DNA of 64,000 bases from Roseomonas sp. (GTDB lineage Bacteria > Pseudomonadota > Alphaproteobacteria > Acetobacterales > Acetobacteraceae): positions 16,038 through 80,037 of the forward strand of contig JADCFQ010000051.1 in assembly GCA_020249435.1 (NCBI GenBank), in the 5' to 3' direction. Positions 1 to 9,300 of this stretch are shown one piece after another. Made by a program: the position numbers and the translations under genes. Below the pieces are notes generated by a model. It had not been told where the DNA came from. It made no database searches and saw only the letters and a list, made by a program, of their open reading frames with translations. Position 1 is the stretch's first letter. Each line of letters starts with the position of its first letter.

Positions 1-810
1 CCCGTTGAGGAAGGTGCTGCCGCGCGGCTGGACGCACGCTTTGATCGCGTGTTGCTGCCGCATGGGCATGAGATTACAGGGCTTGAGGCGCAGCTCCAGG
101 TCAATGCCTTGGGCGTCACGCGGCAGGCCAATATCACCGCGCGCCTGCCAGGGCGCGGCAGTTTTTCCGCGAGCATTACGCCGGAAGGCCAACGCCGCGC
201 CTTCAGCCTCACCAGCGATAATGGTGGCGAATTGCTGCGCGCCTTTGACGTGCTGAAAACCATTCAGGGCGGCAAGCTGAGTGTGACCGGCAGATATGAA
301 AACTCCCGCCCCGGCGCGACGCTTACGGGCGATGCGGTGCTGGAGGATTTCGTGGTGCGCGACGCACCTGGGCTCGGCAAGGTTTTGCAGGCCATGACGC
401 TTTACGGGCTGGTGGATGCCTTGAGCGGCCCGGGCCTCAATTTCACGCGCGCCACCATTCCCTTCAGGCTGAGCCCGGATGCCCTGGTATTGCAGGATGC
501 GCGGGCGTTTTCGTCGTCCTTGGGCGTCACCGCCAAGGGGCGCATTGATCGCCGGAATGATACGATTGATACGGAAGGCACCATTGTGCCGGCCTATATA
601 TTCAACACATTGCTGGGGCGCATTCCGATTTTTGGGCGGTTGTTCAGCCCAGAGGAAGGCGGGGGGCTATTCGCTGTTTCCTACCGTATGCGCGGGCCGT
701 TGAATGACCCGCAAACCAGCATCAACCCGCTGGCGGCGCTGACCCCTGGTTTTCTGCGCGGCATTTTCGGCATTGGTCAGGAACCGGCAGGCCAGGCGCC
801 GCGGCAATAG
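1..810 (+). CDS. AsmA-like C-terminal domain protein, 5'-truncated
   Basis: The reading frame is open from base 1 to the stop at 808-810, so this is the C-terminal part (about 269 residues) of a larger protein that begins outside the window. The tail resembles the AsmA_2/DUF3971 (YhdP-like) end of large envelope proteins thought to take part in lipid traffic between the membranes. It has alternating strand-like segments, a run near MTLYGLVDALSGPGL, and a closing stretch GPLNDPQTSINPLAALTPG followed by FLRGIFG, which is common to alphaproteobacterial members. A GTG at 49 could be mistaken for a start, but the frame continues upstream of it. The family call rests on recognising the C-terminal pattern only. 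Confidence 0.7.
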   Translation, partial: PVEEGAAARLDARFDRVLLPHGHEITGLEAQLQVNALGVTRQANITARLPGRGSFSASITPEGQRRAFSLTSDNGGELLRAFDVLKTIQGGKLSVTGRYENSRPGATLTGDAVLEDFVVRDAPGLGKVLQAMTLYGLVDALSGPGLNFTRATIPFRLSPDALVLQDARAFSSSLGVTAKGRIDRRNDTIDTEGTIVPAYIFNTLLGRIPIFGRLFSPEEGGGLFAVSYRMRGPLNDPQTSINPLAALTPGFLRGIFGIGQEPAGQAPRQ

Positions 811-861
811 GGGCGACCCGGGCTTTCTTCTCTGTTCCCTGCATCGCCGCTTGATCAGCTG

Positions 862-930
862 CGGCCCCAAGCGTAGAAAAAATGCGGGCCACGCCCCCCC
901 ACCGGGGCGCATTCGCTTCTGGAAGGGAGC
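862..930 (+). promoter_or_regulatory. Structured serC leader (candidate serC RNA motif)
   Basis: The 126-base gap before serC can fold. AATGCG at 881-886 pairs with CGCATT at 908-913, and a C-run at 894-900 pairs with GGGG at 904-907. The region is followed by a purine-rich ribosome-binding site (GGAAGGGAG, 921-929) just before the ATG at 937. Conserved leader RNAs named the serC motif are known upstream of alphaproteobacterial serC-serA operons. I have not matched the consensus here, so the motif name is only a suggestion. Confidence 0.35.
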
Positions 931-936
931 CACATC

Positions 937-2109
937 ATGGCAGCCGCCACCAAGCCGGGGATCCGCCCGGCCAATCCTCGTTTTTCCTCTGGCCCCTGCG
1001 CCAAGCGTCCTGGCTGGTCCTTGGCCGCGCTTGAAGGTGCGCTGCTTGGGCGCAGCCACCGCGCTGCCACGCCCAAGGCAAAGCTCGCTGAGGTGATTAC
1101 GCTTTCCAAAGCGATCCTTGGCATGCCCTCTGATTGGCGGCTTGGCATTGTGCCGGCGTCTGACACGGGCGCGGTTGAAATGGCGCTCTGGTCCATGCTC
1201 GGTGCGCGCGGTGTTGATGTGCTGGTGTGGGAATCCTTCTCCAAGGATTGGGCGACGGATATCCTGAAGCAATTGAAGCTTGCCGATGCGCGCGTGATTG
1301 ATGCGCCCTATGGCAAGCTGCCTGATCTTGGCGCGGTGGATCCCAAGCGCGATGTGGTTTTTGTCTGGAATGGCACCACCAGCGGTGTGCGCCTTACCAA
1401 TGCCGATTTCATCAGTACGGATCGTGAGGGCCTCGCAATTTGTGACGCAACCAGCGCGGCCTTTGCGATGGATTTGCCCTGGGCGAAGCTGGATGTCGTC
1501 ACCTGGTCCTGGCAGAAGGTCCTGGGTGGTGAAGCCGCGCATGGCATGTTGGCGCTTTCGCCCCGCGCCGTCGCACGGCTGGAAAGCTATTCGCCACCCT
1601 GGCCCATGCCGAAGATTTTCCGCCTGTCCAGCGGCGGCAAACTCAGCGAGGGTATTTTCAAGGGCGAGACCATCAACACCCCTTCCATGCTCTGCGTTGA
1701 GGATGCGCTGGATGGGCTCCGTTGGGCGGAAAGCATTGGCGGGTTGCAGGGGCTGATTGCGCGGAGCGAAGCCAACCTCGCCGCCATTGCGGATTGGGTC
1801 GCGGCGGGTGCTGGTTATGGCTTCCTCGCGCAGGATGCGGCGACGCGTTCCTGCACTTCCATTTGTCTCACCATCACCGCGCCCTGGTTCACAGCCTTGG
1901 CGGCTGATGCCCAAGCGGCGGCGGCGAAGAAGATCGCTTCCCTGCTTGAGGCGGAAGGTGTCGCGCTGGATGCCGGCGCTTATCGCGATGCGCCGCCGGG
2001 CTTGCGCATCTGGGGCGGTGCCACGGTTGAAACGTCTGACATCAAGGCGCTGTTGCCATGGCTCGATTGGGCCTTGGCCAGCGTGCAGGCCGAAATGGCG
2101 GGGGCGTGA
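937..2109 (+). CDS. serC: Phosphoserine aminotransferase
   Basis: This 390-residue fold-type I PLP enzyme converts 3-phosphohydroxypyruvate and glutamate to phosphoserine, the second step of serine synthesis. It also serves the related step in PLP synthesis in many bacteria. It opens with the [11 protein letters not shown] segment typical of the long alphaproteobacterial SerC form. The Schiff-base lysine is expected at K194 in SWQKVLGGE. The ATG at 937 has a good Shine-Dalgarno sequence 8 bases upstream. serA starts 5 bases after its stop, so the two first steps of serine synthesis are co-transcribed. Confidence 0.93.
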   Translation: MAAATKPGIRPANPRFSSGPCAKRPGWSLAALEGALLGRSHRAATPKAKLAEVITLSKAILGMPSDWRLGIVPASDTGAVEMALWSMLGARGVDVLVWESFSKDWATDILKQLKLADARVIDAPYGKLPDLGAVDPKRDVVFVWNGTTSGVRLTNADFISTDREGLAICDATSAAFAMDLPWAKLDVVTWSWQKVLGGEAAHGMLALSPRAVARLESYSPPWPMPKIFRLSSGGKLSEGIFKGETINTPSMLCVEDALDGLRWAESIGGLQGLIARSEANLAAIADWVAAGAGYGFLAQDAATRSCTSICLTITAPWFTALAADAQAAAAKKIASLLEAEGVALDAGAYRDAPPGLRIWGGATVETSDIKALLPWLDWALASVQAEMAGA

Positions 2110-2114
2110 GGCCG

Positions 2115-3701
2115 ATGCCGCGCGTTCTGATCTCCGACAAGCTCAGCCCCGCCGCGGTCGCGATTTTTCGTGAGCGCGGCATTGAAGCCGATGTGAAAAC
2201 CGGCCTGACGCCCGCAGAACTCCGCGCCATCATTGGTGAGTATGATGGGCTTGCGGTCCGTTCCGCCACCAAGGTGACGCGGGAAGTTTTGGAAGCCGCG
2301 CCGCGCCTGAAAGTGGTGGGCCGCGCCGGCATTGGCGTGGATAATGTGGATGTCACCAGCGCCACCGCGCGCGGTGTTGTCGTGATGAATACGCCCTTCG
2401 GCAATGCGATTACCACCGCCGAACACGCCATTGCGATGATGTTCGCCTTGGCGCGGCAATTGCCGGAAGCCTCCGCCTCCACCAAGGCGGGCAAATGGGA
2501 AAAGAACCGCTTCATGGGGGTGGAGCTTTTCGCGAAAACCCTTGGCCTGATCGGCTGCGGCAATATCGGCGGCATTGTCGCTGATCGCGCCAATGGGCTG
2601 AAGATGAAGGTGATTGCCTTCGATCCCTTTCTTTCCGAAAAGCGCGCAGTGGAAATTGGCGTCGAGAAGGTGGAACTGCCTGAATTGCTGGCGCGGGCTG
2701 ATTTCATCACGCTGCATGCGCCCATGACGGAACAGACGCGCAATATCCTTTCGCGTGAGAATATCGCGCGCATGAAAAAGGGTGCGCGGCTGATCAATTG
2801 CGCGCGCGGCGGCCTGGTGGATGAGGCTGCCTTGGCCGAAGCCCTGCAATCCGGCCATCTGGCCGGCGCGGCCTTGGATGTGTTTGAGGTTGAACCCGCC
2901 ACCGATAGCCCGCTTTTCGCCTTGGAAAATGTGGTCTGCACCCCGCATCTGGGGGCCGCCACGAATGAGGCGCAGGAGAATGTCGCGCTGCAAGTCGCCG
3001 AACAAATGTCGGATTTTTTGCTGACTGGCGCGGTGTCCAACGCCATCAATATGCCAAGCGTCACGGCAGAAGAAGCGCCGCGCCTGAAGCCCTATATGGA
3101 ATTGGCGCGCCTGCTCGGTTCCATGGCGGGGCAGCTTTCAGCCGGGCAGGATGATGCGATCAAGGCGATCCGCATTGAATATGAGGGCCATGCGGCGGAG
3201 CTGAACCGTCGCCCGCTGACGGCGGCGGCCTTGGCCGGTGTGCTGACGCCGCAAATGGGTGCGGTGAATATGGTGAATGCGCCGGTGCTTGCGAAGGAAC
3301 GCGGCATTGAAGTGGCGGAAACGGTGCTGGAACGGCGCGGTGAATATCAAACCCTGCTGTCCATCACCATCACCACCCATCAGGGGCAGCGTTCCATCGC
3401 GGGGACGTTGCTCGCGGAAAACAAGCCGCGTCTGGTGGCGATCAAGGGCATTGCGGTGGAAGCTGATTTCGCGCCGCATATGCTCTACGTGACCAATCAG
3501 GATAAGCCGGGTTTTATCGGGCGCTTTGGTACGGCGCTGGCGGAAGCGGGCATCAATATCGGCACGCTGCATCTGGGCCGCGCCGCGCCTGGCGGTGACG
3601 CGATCTGCCTGGTTGGGCTGGATGCGCCCATGCCGGAAGCGGTTCTGGCCGAAGTGCGGCGCTTGCCCTTGGTGGTGCGCGCGACGCCTTTGCGGTTTTA
3701 A
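2115..3701 (+). CDS. serA: D-3-phosphoglycerate dehydrogenase
   Basis: This 528-residue NAD-dependent enzyme oxidises 3-phosphoglycerate to 3-phosphohydroxypyruvate. The N-terminal substrate domain is followed by the nucleotide-binding motif GLIGCGNIGG (144-153). The catalytic set R231, E260 and H278 lies in ARGGLVDE, FEVEP and PHLGAA. An intervening allosteric domain and a C-terminal ACT domain (about 455-528) make it the long, serine-regulated type. The frame is open upstream to 2058, but the ATG at 2115 gives the canonical MPRVLISDKL start just after the serC stop. It ends 3 bases from the convergent purB stop. Confidence 0.95.
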   Translation: MPRVLISDKLSPAAVAIFRERGIEADVKTGLTPAELRAIIGEYDGLAVRSATKVTREVLEAAPRLKVVGRAGIGVDNVDVTSATARGVVVMNTPFGNAITTAEHAIAMMFALARQLPEASASTKAGKWEKNRFMGVELFAKTLGLIGCGNIGGIVADRANGLKMKVIAFDPFLSEKRAVEIGVEKVELPELLARADFITLHAPMTEQTRNILSRENIARMKKGARLINCARGGLVDEAALAEALQSGHLAGAALDVFEVEPATDSPLFALENVVCTPHLGAATNEAQENVALQVAEQMSDFLLTGAVSNAINMPSVTAEEAPRLKPYMELARLLGSMAGQLSAGQDDAIKAIRIEYEGHAAELNRRPLTAAALAGVLTPQMGAVNMVNAPVLAKERGIEVAETVLERRGEYQTLLSITITTHQGQRSIAGTLLAENKPRLVAIKGIAVEADFAPHMLYVTNQDKPGFIGRFGTALAEAGINIGTLHLGRAAPGGDAICLVGLDAPMPEAVLAEVRRLPLVVRATPLRF

Positions 3702-3704
3702 GGC

Positions 3705-5039
3705 TTACCCACCAAAAACCCGCGCGAAAATGGTCTCGACATGGCCAAAATCGCGCGCCGGATCCATGGCGCGGTCCAAACCCGCGCCATCCATCAGCGC
3801 GGCCACGCCGGCATCTTCCAACAGATTGGTGCGGAAATCCTTGGCGCCCGCGCTGCCCAAAGCCTGCCAGGTTGCCATGGCGCAGCGCTGCACGGTGGCA
3901 TAGGCATCCTCGCGGCTCATGCCCGCCTGCGTCAGCGCCAACAGCACCTTCTGGCTATGCACCACACCGCCCAGGCTTTCCAGATTGGCCTGCATGCGCG
4001 CCGGATAGATGGTGAGCTTTTCCATCATGCCTGTCAGGCGCATCAGCGCGAAATCAAGCGCAATCGTCGCATCCGGGCCAATCACGCGTTCCACCGATGA
4101 ATGGCTGATATCGCGTTCATGCCAAAGTGCGACATTCTCGAGCGCCGGCACCACATAGCCGCGCACCAGCCGCGCGAGCCCGGTCAGGTTCTCACTCAGC
4201 ACCGGGTTGCGCTTATGCGGCATGGCGGAAGAACCCTTCTGCCCGGCATGGAAAAACTCCTCAGCCTCCCGCACTTCGCTTCTTTGCAAATGGCGCACTT
4301 CGGTCGCCAGCCGTTCAATCCCTGTCGCCACCAGCGCAAGGGCGGCGAAAAACGCCGCGTGACGGTCGCGCGGGATCACCTGCGTGGAGACCGGTTCCAA
4401 GGAAAGGCCGAGCTTGCTGGCAACAAAGGCCTCCACACGCGGGTCAACACTGGCAAAAGTGCCGACAGGGCCGGAAATGGCGCAGGTTGCGACCTCGGCC
4501 CGCGCGGCAACCAGACGGGCGCGGTTGCGGGTGAATTCCGCGTAATAGCCGGCAAGCTTCAGGCCGAAGGTGGTGGGCTCCGCATGGATGCCGTGGCTGC
4601 GGCCAATGGTGGGGGTGAATTTATGCTCCATCGCGCGGGTTCTCAGCGCGGCGAGCAGCGCATCCACATCCGCAATCAGCAAATCCGCCGCCTGGGTCAT
4701 TTGCACGGCAAGGCAGGTATCCAGCACATCGGAAGATGTCATGCCCTGGTGCATGAAGCGCGCTTCCGGGCCGATGCCTTCCCCCATCCAGGTCAGGAAG
4801 GCGATCACATCATGGCGCGTGACGCGTTCAATATCATCAATCCGGGCGATATCGGCATCCGTGATGCCAGCGGCGCGCGGGGCGCCCTTTTCGCGAATGA
4901 TGCGCGCGGCCTCGGCCGGGATGGTACCGATACGGCCCATTTCCTCAGCCGCCAGGGCCTCAATCTCGAACCAGATTCGGTAGCGATTGGCGGGGGCCCA
5001 GATGGCTTCCATTTGCGGGCGGGAATAGCGCGGGACCAT
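3705..5039 (-). CDS. purB: Adenylosuccinate lyase
   Basis: This 444-residue fumarase-superfamily lyase cleaves SAICAR in IMP synthesis and adenylosuccinate in AMP synthesis, releasing fumarate. It begins MVPRYSRPQM, the usual N terminus of this subgroup. It contains GRSHGIHAEP (147-156, catalytic histidine H149) and the superfamily signature SSAMPHKRNP (270-279). The frame runs open well upstream, but that part lies across the divergent TerC gene and is not coding. Its stop faces serA 3 bases away. The second adenylosuccinate-pathway gene, purA, lies about 3 kb away on the other strand. Confidence 0.95.
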   Translation of the reverse strand: MVPRYSRPQMEAIWAPANRYRIWFEIEALAAEEMGRIGTIPAEAARIIREKGAPRAAGITDADIARIDDIERVTRHDVIAFLTWMGEGIGPEARFMHQGMTSSDVLDTCLAVQMTQAADLLIADVDALLAALRTRAMEHKFTPTIGRSHGIHAEPTTFGLKLAGYYAEFTRNRARLVAARAEVATCAISGPVGTFASVDPRVEAFVASKLGLSLEPVSTQVIPRDRHAAFFAALALVATGIERLATEVRHLQRSEVREAEEFFHAGQKGSSAMPHKRNPVLSENLTGLARLVRGYVVPALENVALWHERDISHSSVERVIGPDATIALDFALMRLTGMMEKLTIYPARMQANLESLGGVVHSQKVLLALTQAGMSREDAYATVQRCAMATWQALGSAGAKDFRTNLLEDAGVAALMDGAGLDRAMDPARDFGHVETIFARVFGG

Positions 5040-5105
5040 GGCGGAGACTCCGGAAAGGCGACCTTCTCTGGCCCCTCGAAGGGCTGATGGCAAGCTTGCG
5101 CCTTC

Positions 5106-5121
5106 GGCCCGCTTGCGGGCC
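5106..5121. other. GC hairpin in the purB/TerC divergent region
   Basis: A perfect inverted repeat GGCCCGC-TT-GCGGGCC sits in the 141-base gap between the divergent purB (start 5039) and the first TerC gene (start 5181). The rest of the gap turns AT-rich just before the TerC start. It could act in either leader. No clear promoter boxes were seen. Confidence 0.4.
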
Positions 5122-5180
5122 AGCACTGGGCTGGCTAAAGAAACCGTAATGTCAAACACACAAACTGGAATTCTCTGAAA

Positions 5181-6002
5181 ATGTTGGAAATGTTCCCAGA
5201 TTGGCTGCAGCCACTTCTTCTGGTTCTGTTCATTGACGTTGTGCTCGCGGGCGATAACGCCATCGTGGTGGGCATGGCGGCAGCAGGATTGCCGCCGGAA
5301 CAACGGAAAAAGGCGATTTTCTGGGGCATTATTGCGGCGACGCTGATGCGTATCGGCTTCGCGTCCATCACAGTGCAATTGCTGCAAATTGTTGGGATCG
5401 TCCTGGCGGGGGGCGTGTTGCTGCTTTGGGTCTGCTGGAAAATGTATCGCGAATTGCGCGATGGTGGCAGCCATGGCGACGCAAGCGTTACCGAACAGCA
5501 TGAGGGGGTGGAAGCCCTCGAAAACGGTGCTGCCCCTGGCGCGCCAAAAAAGACGCTGCGTCAAGCCATTACGCAAATCCTGGTCGCCGATGTTTCCATG
5601 TCGCTTGATAACGTGCTGGCGGTGGCCGGGGCGGCCAAGGATCACCCCTATGTGCTGATCATCGGCCTTGCGGTTTCCGTGGTGCTGATGGGCGTTGCGG
5701 CAACCTTCATTGCGCGCTTGCTCGACAAGCATCGCTGGATTGCCTGGGTCGGGCTGCTCATCATCCTGTATGTGGCCGGCCAGATGATTTACGAGGGCAC
5801 GCAGCAGGTCACACAACAGGTGGCCGAAGCCTATGCCTATCTTTTCCTACCGCTTGGCTTCCTCGCCCTGCCGGGGGTCTTCCCGGTTTGGCTTTGGGTG
5901 GGGGTCACCTTCCTGCAACTGATTGTCTATACAGGCATTGCGGCCTTTGTGGCCGATCTGGTGCGGCAGGCCCGGCGCGGGTCATCTGCCGCCCATGGCT
6001 GA
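5181..6002 (+). CDS. TerC family membrane protein (YjbE type), copy 1
   Basis: This 273-residue polytopic membrane protein of the TerC family is probably involved in metal-ion (often manganese) or calcium handling. The two hallmark acidic motifs are present: FIDVVLAGDNAIVVG in the first transmembrane helix and DVSMSLDNVLA in the second half. About seven hydrophobic helices are visible, with a charged loop around residues 95-125. The Shine-Dalgarno sequence before ATG 5181 is weak. A shorter paralogue follows 115 bases downstream. TerC proteins are often controlled by the manganese yybP-ykoY riboswitch, whose consensus I could not recognise here. Confidence 0.85.
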   Translation: MLEMFPDWLQPLLLVLFIDVVLAGDNAIVVGMAAAGLPPEQRKKAIFWGIIAATLMRIGFASITVQLLQIVGIVLAGGVLLLWVCWKMYRELRDGGSHGDASVTEQHEGVEALENGAAPGAPKKTLRQAITQILVADVSMSLDNVLAVAGAAKDHPYVLIIGLAVSVVLMGVAATFIARLLDKHRWIAWVGLLIILYVAGQMIYEGTQQVTQQVAEAYAYLFLPLGFLALPGVFPVWLWVGVTFLQLIVYTGIAAFVADLVRQARRGSSAAHG

Positions 6003-6087
6003 TCGGCAGGGCTTCACGCCTCGACCTATTCTGGTTACTCTACGGACTGCCGGGGCAGGCCAGCGCGACGCGTAATGTTTATGCGTG

Positions 6088-6111
6088 GCTTCGGGCCTGT
6101 ATGCCCGGAGC
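6088..6111 (+). promoter_or_regulatory. Hairpin that occludes the ribosome-binding site of the second TerC gene
   Basis: GCTTCGGGC (6088-6096) and GCCCGGAGC (6103-6111) form a 9-pair stem with one G-U pair and a 6-base loop. The Shine-Dalgarno GGAG (6107-6110) lies inside the 3' arm, 7 bases before the ATG at 6118. Folding would block initiation, so opening of the hairpin could control translation. Confidence 0.5.
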
Positions 6112-6117
6112 TTTGTG

Positions 6118-6804
6118 ATGGATTTTTCGTCTATTCTGGATAACTTCAATCTGGCCACTTTCGGCCAGATCATGTTCGCCAATGTCGTTTTGTCAGGCGA
6201 CAATGCGGTTCTGATCGGCCTGGCGGCAGCCGGCCTTCCCGCCGCACAGCGTTCCCGTGCCATTCTGTTCGGCATGATCTTCGCGACCGTCCTGCGCGTG
6301 ATCTTTTCCATCTTCGCGGTCTATCTGCTGGAAGTGCCCGGCCTTTTGCTGATTGGCGGGCTTCTGCTGCTCTGGATCGCTTATGGCTTCTTCAAGGAAT
6401 TGCGCGAGGAAAAGGCCGAGGAAGAAGACCCCGAAGGGCATGAGGATGGCGCCGGCGGCAAGACCATGGCGCAGGCGCTGAAGCAGATCGTGATCGCGGA
6501 TGTTTCCATGTCGCTTGATAACGTGCTGGCGATTGCGGGCATTGCGCGCGGCAATATGCCCATGCTGATCCTGGGGTTGGCGGTTTCCATCATCCTGATG
6601 GGGGTGGCGGCTTCCATCATCGCCCGGCTGCTCGCGAAGTTTCGCTGGATTGCCTATGCCGGCGTGGCGCTGATTGCCTGGATCGGCATTGAAATGACTT
6701 ATGAAGGCGCGCATCAGCTTTACGCCTATCTGACCGGGTCGGGCCATGGCCATGCCGAGCGGCTGGTCCCTGATCGCGGGGGTAATTTCACCCGATCAGG
6801 CTGA
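6118..6804 (+). CDS. TerC family membrane protein, copy 2
   Basis: This 228-residue paralogue of the preceding gene has the same two motifs, VVLSGDNAVLIG and DVSMSLDNVLA, and a charged cytosolic loop of acidic residues around positions 92-115. It lacks the C-terminal helices of copy 1, and its tail is short and histidine-containing. I chose ATG 6118 over an upstream start at 6085 because GGAG lies 7 bases before it and the protein then begins MDFSSILDNF in the usual place. The stretch encoding DVSMSLDNVLA is identical in DNA to copy 1, showing a tandem duplication. Confidence 0.85.
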   Translation: MDFSSILDNFNLATFGQIMFANVVLSGDNAVLIGLAAAGLPAAQRSRAILFGMIFATVLRVIFSIFAVYLLEVPGLLLIGGLLLLWIAYGFFKELREEKAEEEDPEGHEDGAGGKTMAQALKQIVIADVSMSLDNVLAIAGIARGNMPMLILGLAVSIILMGVAASIIARLLAKFRWIAYAGVALIAWIGIEMTYEGAHQLYAYLTGSGHGHAERLVPDRGGNFTRSG

Positions 6805-6860
6805 GGGTGGGGGCGGGGCTTGCCGAGCCGCGCCGCCCCTGCCAAACCCTGCCCCTGTTC

Positions 6861-8003
6861 ATGACCGAAGATTTGCCCAATCCCGCCCTGCTGCCCGCTG
6901 GCTTTGCCGATCTGTTGCCGCCCGATGCGGCGCGAGAGGCCGCCTTGGTGGAAGCCATGATGGCTGCCTTCGCCCAGCATGGCTATGAACGTGTCAAGCC
7001 GCCGCTTCTGGAATTTGAAGACAGCCTGCTGACCGGTTCGGGCGCTGCGGTGGCGGACCAAACCTTTCGCCTTATGGATCCGGTCAGCCAACGCATGATG
7101 GGGCTGCGCGCTGATACCACGCCGCAAGTGGCGCGCATTGCGGCCACGCGGCTCGCGGCTGAACCGCGCCCCTTGCGGCTTTGCTATGCAGGGCAGGTGC
7201 TCCGCGTGCGTGGCACGCAATTGGCCCCCGAACGCCAACTTCCCCAGGCCGGGATTGAAGTGATTGGCAGCGATGCGATTGAAGCCGATGCCGAAGTGGC
7301 GATTGTGGCGGTGGAAGCATTGGCGGCGATTGGCGTTGCCCCCGTCAGCCTGGATGTCATGCTGCCCAGCCTGACACCCGCCTTGCTTGATGCGGCGGGG
7401 TTGGCACCGGCTTTGCGCGCCAGCCTGGCCCGTGCGCTGGACCGCAAGGATAGTGCAGCGGTGGAAGCGGCGGTGCGCGAAGCAGGCGTGGCGATGCTGC
7501 GCTGCCTGCCAGTGCTGATGGCCGCTTCCGGCCCGGCGCCCGCCGCGCTGGCGGCCCTGCAACAGGCGGATTTGCCCCCTGCTGGCCGCGCCTTGGCGCA
7601 GGCTGCGGCCGCGGTGATTGCAGCCATTGCGCGCCGCGCGCCGGGGCTGAGTATCACACTCGACCCCGTGGAGTTTCGCGGCTTTCGCTATCACACGGGC
7701 GTTGCCTTCACGCTGTATGGGCCGGGGCTTGGCGGAGAATTGGCGCGGGGCGGGCGGTATATTTCCCACAACGGTGAGCCCGCGACCGGTATGACGCTTT
7801 ACCCCGATGCCGTGCTGCGGGCGGCACCGCGCGGGGCTGAACCGGCGCGGCTGTTCATTCCGCTCGGCGCCGATGGCGCTGCCTTCCGCGCGCAGGGCTT
7901 TCTCACTGTCGTGGCGTTATCGGCAATGGATACGCCCGAATCGCTCCGCTGCACCCATTCACTTCAGGAAGGGCGCGCTGTGGCGCTGCCTCGGAAAGGT
8001 TGA
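6861..8003 (+). CDS. hisZ: ATP phosphoribosyltransferase regulatory subunit
   Basis: This 380-residue protein is related to the catalytic core of histidyl-tRNA synthetase and works as the partner of the short-form HisG in the first step of histidine synthesis. It starts [20 protein letters not shown], the usual HisZ opening. It carries the class II synthetase-like segments [16 protein letters not shown] and [11 protein letters not shown]. The enzyme-specific second histidine motif of a true HisRS and the anticodon-binding domain are missing. ATG 6861 is preferred to an upstream in-frame start. purA follows 4 bases after its stop, a gene order common in proteobacteria. hisG is not in the window. 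Confidence 0.88.
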   Translation: MTEDLPNPALLPAGFADLLPPDAAREAALVEAMMAAFAQHGYERVKPPLLEFEDSLLTGSGAAVADQTFRLMDPVSQRMMGLRADTTPQVARIAATRLAAEPRPLRLCYAGQVLRVRGTQLAPERQLPQAGIEVIGSDAIEADAEVAIVAVEALAAIGVAPVSLDVMLPSLTPALLDAAGLAPALRASLARALDRKDSAAVEAAVREAGVAMLRCLPVLMAASGPAPAALAALQQADLPPAGRALAQAAAAVIAAIARRAPGLSITLDPVEFRGFRYHTGVAFTLYGPGLGGELARGGRYISHNGEPATGMTLYPDAVLRAAPRGAEPARLFIPLGADGAAFRAQGFLTVVALSAMDTPESLRCTHSLQEGRAVALPRKG

Positions 8004-8007
8004 AACC

Positions 8008-9297
8008 ATGGCCAATGTCGCCGTGATCGGCGCCCAATGGGGTGATGAAGGCAAGGGCAAGGTTGTTGATTGGCTTGCCTCCCGCGCTGATATCGTGGTG
8101 CGGTTTCAGGGCGGGCATAATGCCGGCCATACGCTGGTGGTGGGTGATCAGACCTATAGGCTTTCGCTGCTGCCTTCAGGTGTGGTGCGCGGCAAGCTTG
8201 GCATTATCGGCAATGGCGTGGTGCTGGACCCGGAAGCGCTGCTATCCGAAATCGCCAAGGTGACCGCGCAAGGGCTTTCCGTGACGCCCGAGAATCTGCG
8301 TATCGCCGATAATGTGCCGCTGATCCTGCCGCTGCATCCCGCGCTTGATAAGGCGCGCGAAGCGGCGCGGGGCGATGCGAAAATCGGCACTACCGGGCGC
8401 GGCATTGGCCCGGCCTATGAAGACAAGGTGGCGCGGCGGGCGATTCGCTTGTGCGATCTGGCGGAACCCGAGACGCTTTCTGACAAGCTCGATGAATTGC
8501 TGCGCCATCACAATACACTCCTGCGCGGGCTTGGCGCGCCGGAGTTTGAAAAACAGGCGCTGCTCGATAGCTTGCTCGCGCTGGCGCCGAAGCTGCTGCC
8601 CTTCGCTGAGGCCATTTGGGAAAGGCTGGATGAGGCGCGCGCCACCGGCAAGCGCGTGCTGTTTGAAGGCGCGCAGGCAGTGATGCTGGATGTGGATCAC
8701 GGCACTTATCCTTATGTCACCAGCAGCAATACGGTCGCCGGCAATGCGGCAGCGGGCGCGGGCATTGGGCCGGATGCGATTGGCTTCGTGCTGGGCATTG
8801 CCAAGGCTTATTCCACGCGCGTTGGTTCCGGCCCTTTCCCGAGTGAATTGCATGATGAGATCGGCAAGCGCTTGGGTGAACGCGGCCATGAATTCGGCAC
8901 CGTCACGGGCCGCCCGCGCCGCTGCGGTTGGTTTGATGCCTGCATGGTGCGCCAGGCGGTGAAGGTTGGCGGCGTGCAGGGCCTGGTGCTGACCAAGCTT
9001 GATGTGCTGGATGGCCTGGCTGAATTGAAGATCTGCACTGGCTACACCGTGAATGGCCAGATGATGAAGCGCCTGCCCACGGGCCAACGCGCACAGGCCG
9101 CGGCGGAGCCGATTTTTGAGGTGATGCCCGGCTGGCCCGGTTCGACCCGTGGTGCGCGTTCCTATGCCGAATTGCCGGCTGAGGCGGTGAAATACATCCG
9201 CCGGATTGAGGAATTGGTCGAAGCCCCCGTGGTGCTGCTTTCCACCAGCCCCGAACGTGACGACACCATCATGATGCGCGACCCCTTTGCGGGGTAG
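8008..9297 (+). CDS. purA: Adenylosuccinate synthetase
   Basis: This 429-residue GTP-dependent enzyme joins IMP and aspartate to adenylosuccinate, the first committed step of AMP synthesis. The opening [18 protein letters not shown] holds the phosphate loop and catalytic D13. GGHNAGHT holds the second catalytic residue, H41. [13 protein letters not shown] and the C-terminal [10 protein letters not shown] are family hallmarks. ATG 8008 lies 4 bases after the hisZ stop. The frame is open further upstream inside hisZ, but that part is not coding. The ABC-F gene begins 3 bases after the purA stop. Confidence 0.96.
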   Translation: MANVAVIGAQWGDEGKGKVVDWLASRADIVVRFQGGHNAGHTLVVGDQTYRLSLLPSGVVRGKLGIIGNGVVLDPEALLSEIAKVTAQGLSVTPENLRIADNVPLILPLHPALDKAREAARGDAKIGTTGRGIGPAYEDKVARRAIRLCDLAEPETLSDKLDELLRHHNTLLRGLGAPEFEKQALLDSLLALAPKLLPFAEAIWERLDEARATGKRVLFEGAQAVMLDVDHGTYPYVTSSNTVAGNAAAGAGIGPDAIGFVLGIAKAYSTRVGSGPFPSELHDEIGKRLGERGHEFGTVTGRPRRCGWFDACMVRQAVKVGGVQGLVLTKLDVLDGLAELKICTGYTVNGQMMKRLPTGQRAQAAAEPIFEVMPGWPGSTRGARSYAELPAEAVKYIRRIEELVEAPVVLLSTSPERDDTIMMRDPFAG

Positions 9298-9300
9298 CTG

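Noticed and set aside
667..1914. A 415-codon minus-strand frame
   Set aside because: It is antisense to serC and the AsmA-like end, with no family features.
4101..5087. A 328-codon plus-strand frame antisense to purB
   Set aside because: It shows no recognisable domain and mirrors purB codon bias.
5040..5816. An N-terminal extension of purB of about 260 codons
   Set aside because: It lies opposite the first TerC gene. The conserved PurB N terminus starts at 5039.
5040..6117. Manganese riboswitch (yybP-ykoY type) before either TerC gene
   Set aside because: I could not find its conserved loops. Only local hairpins are present, and those are reported separately.
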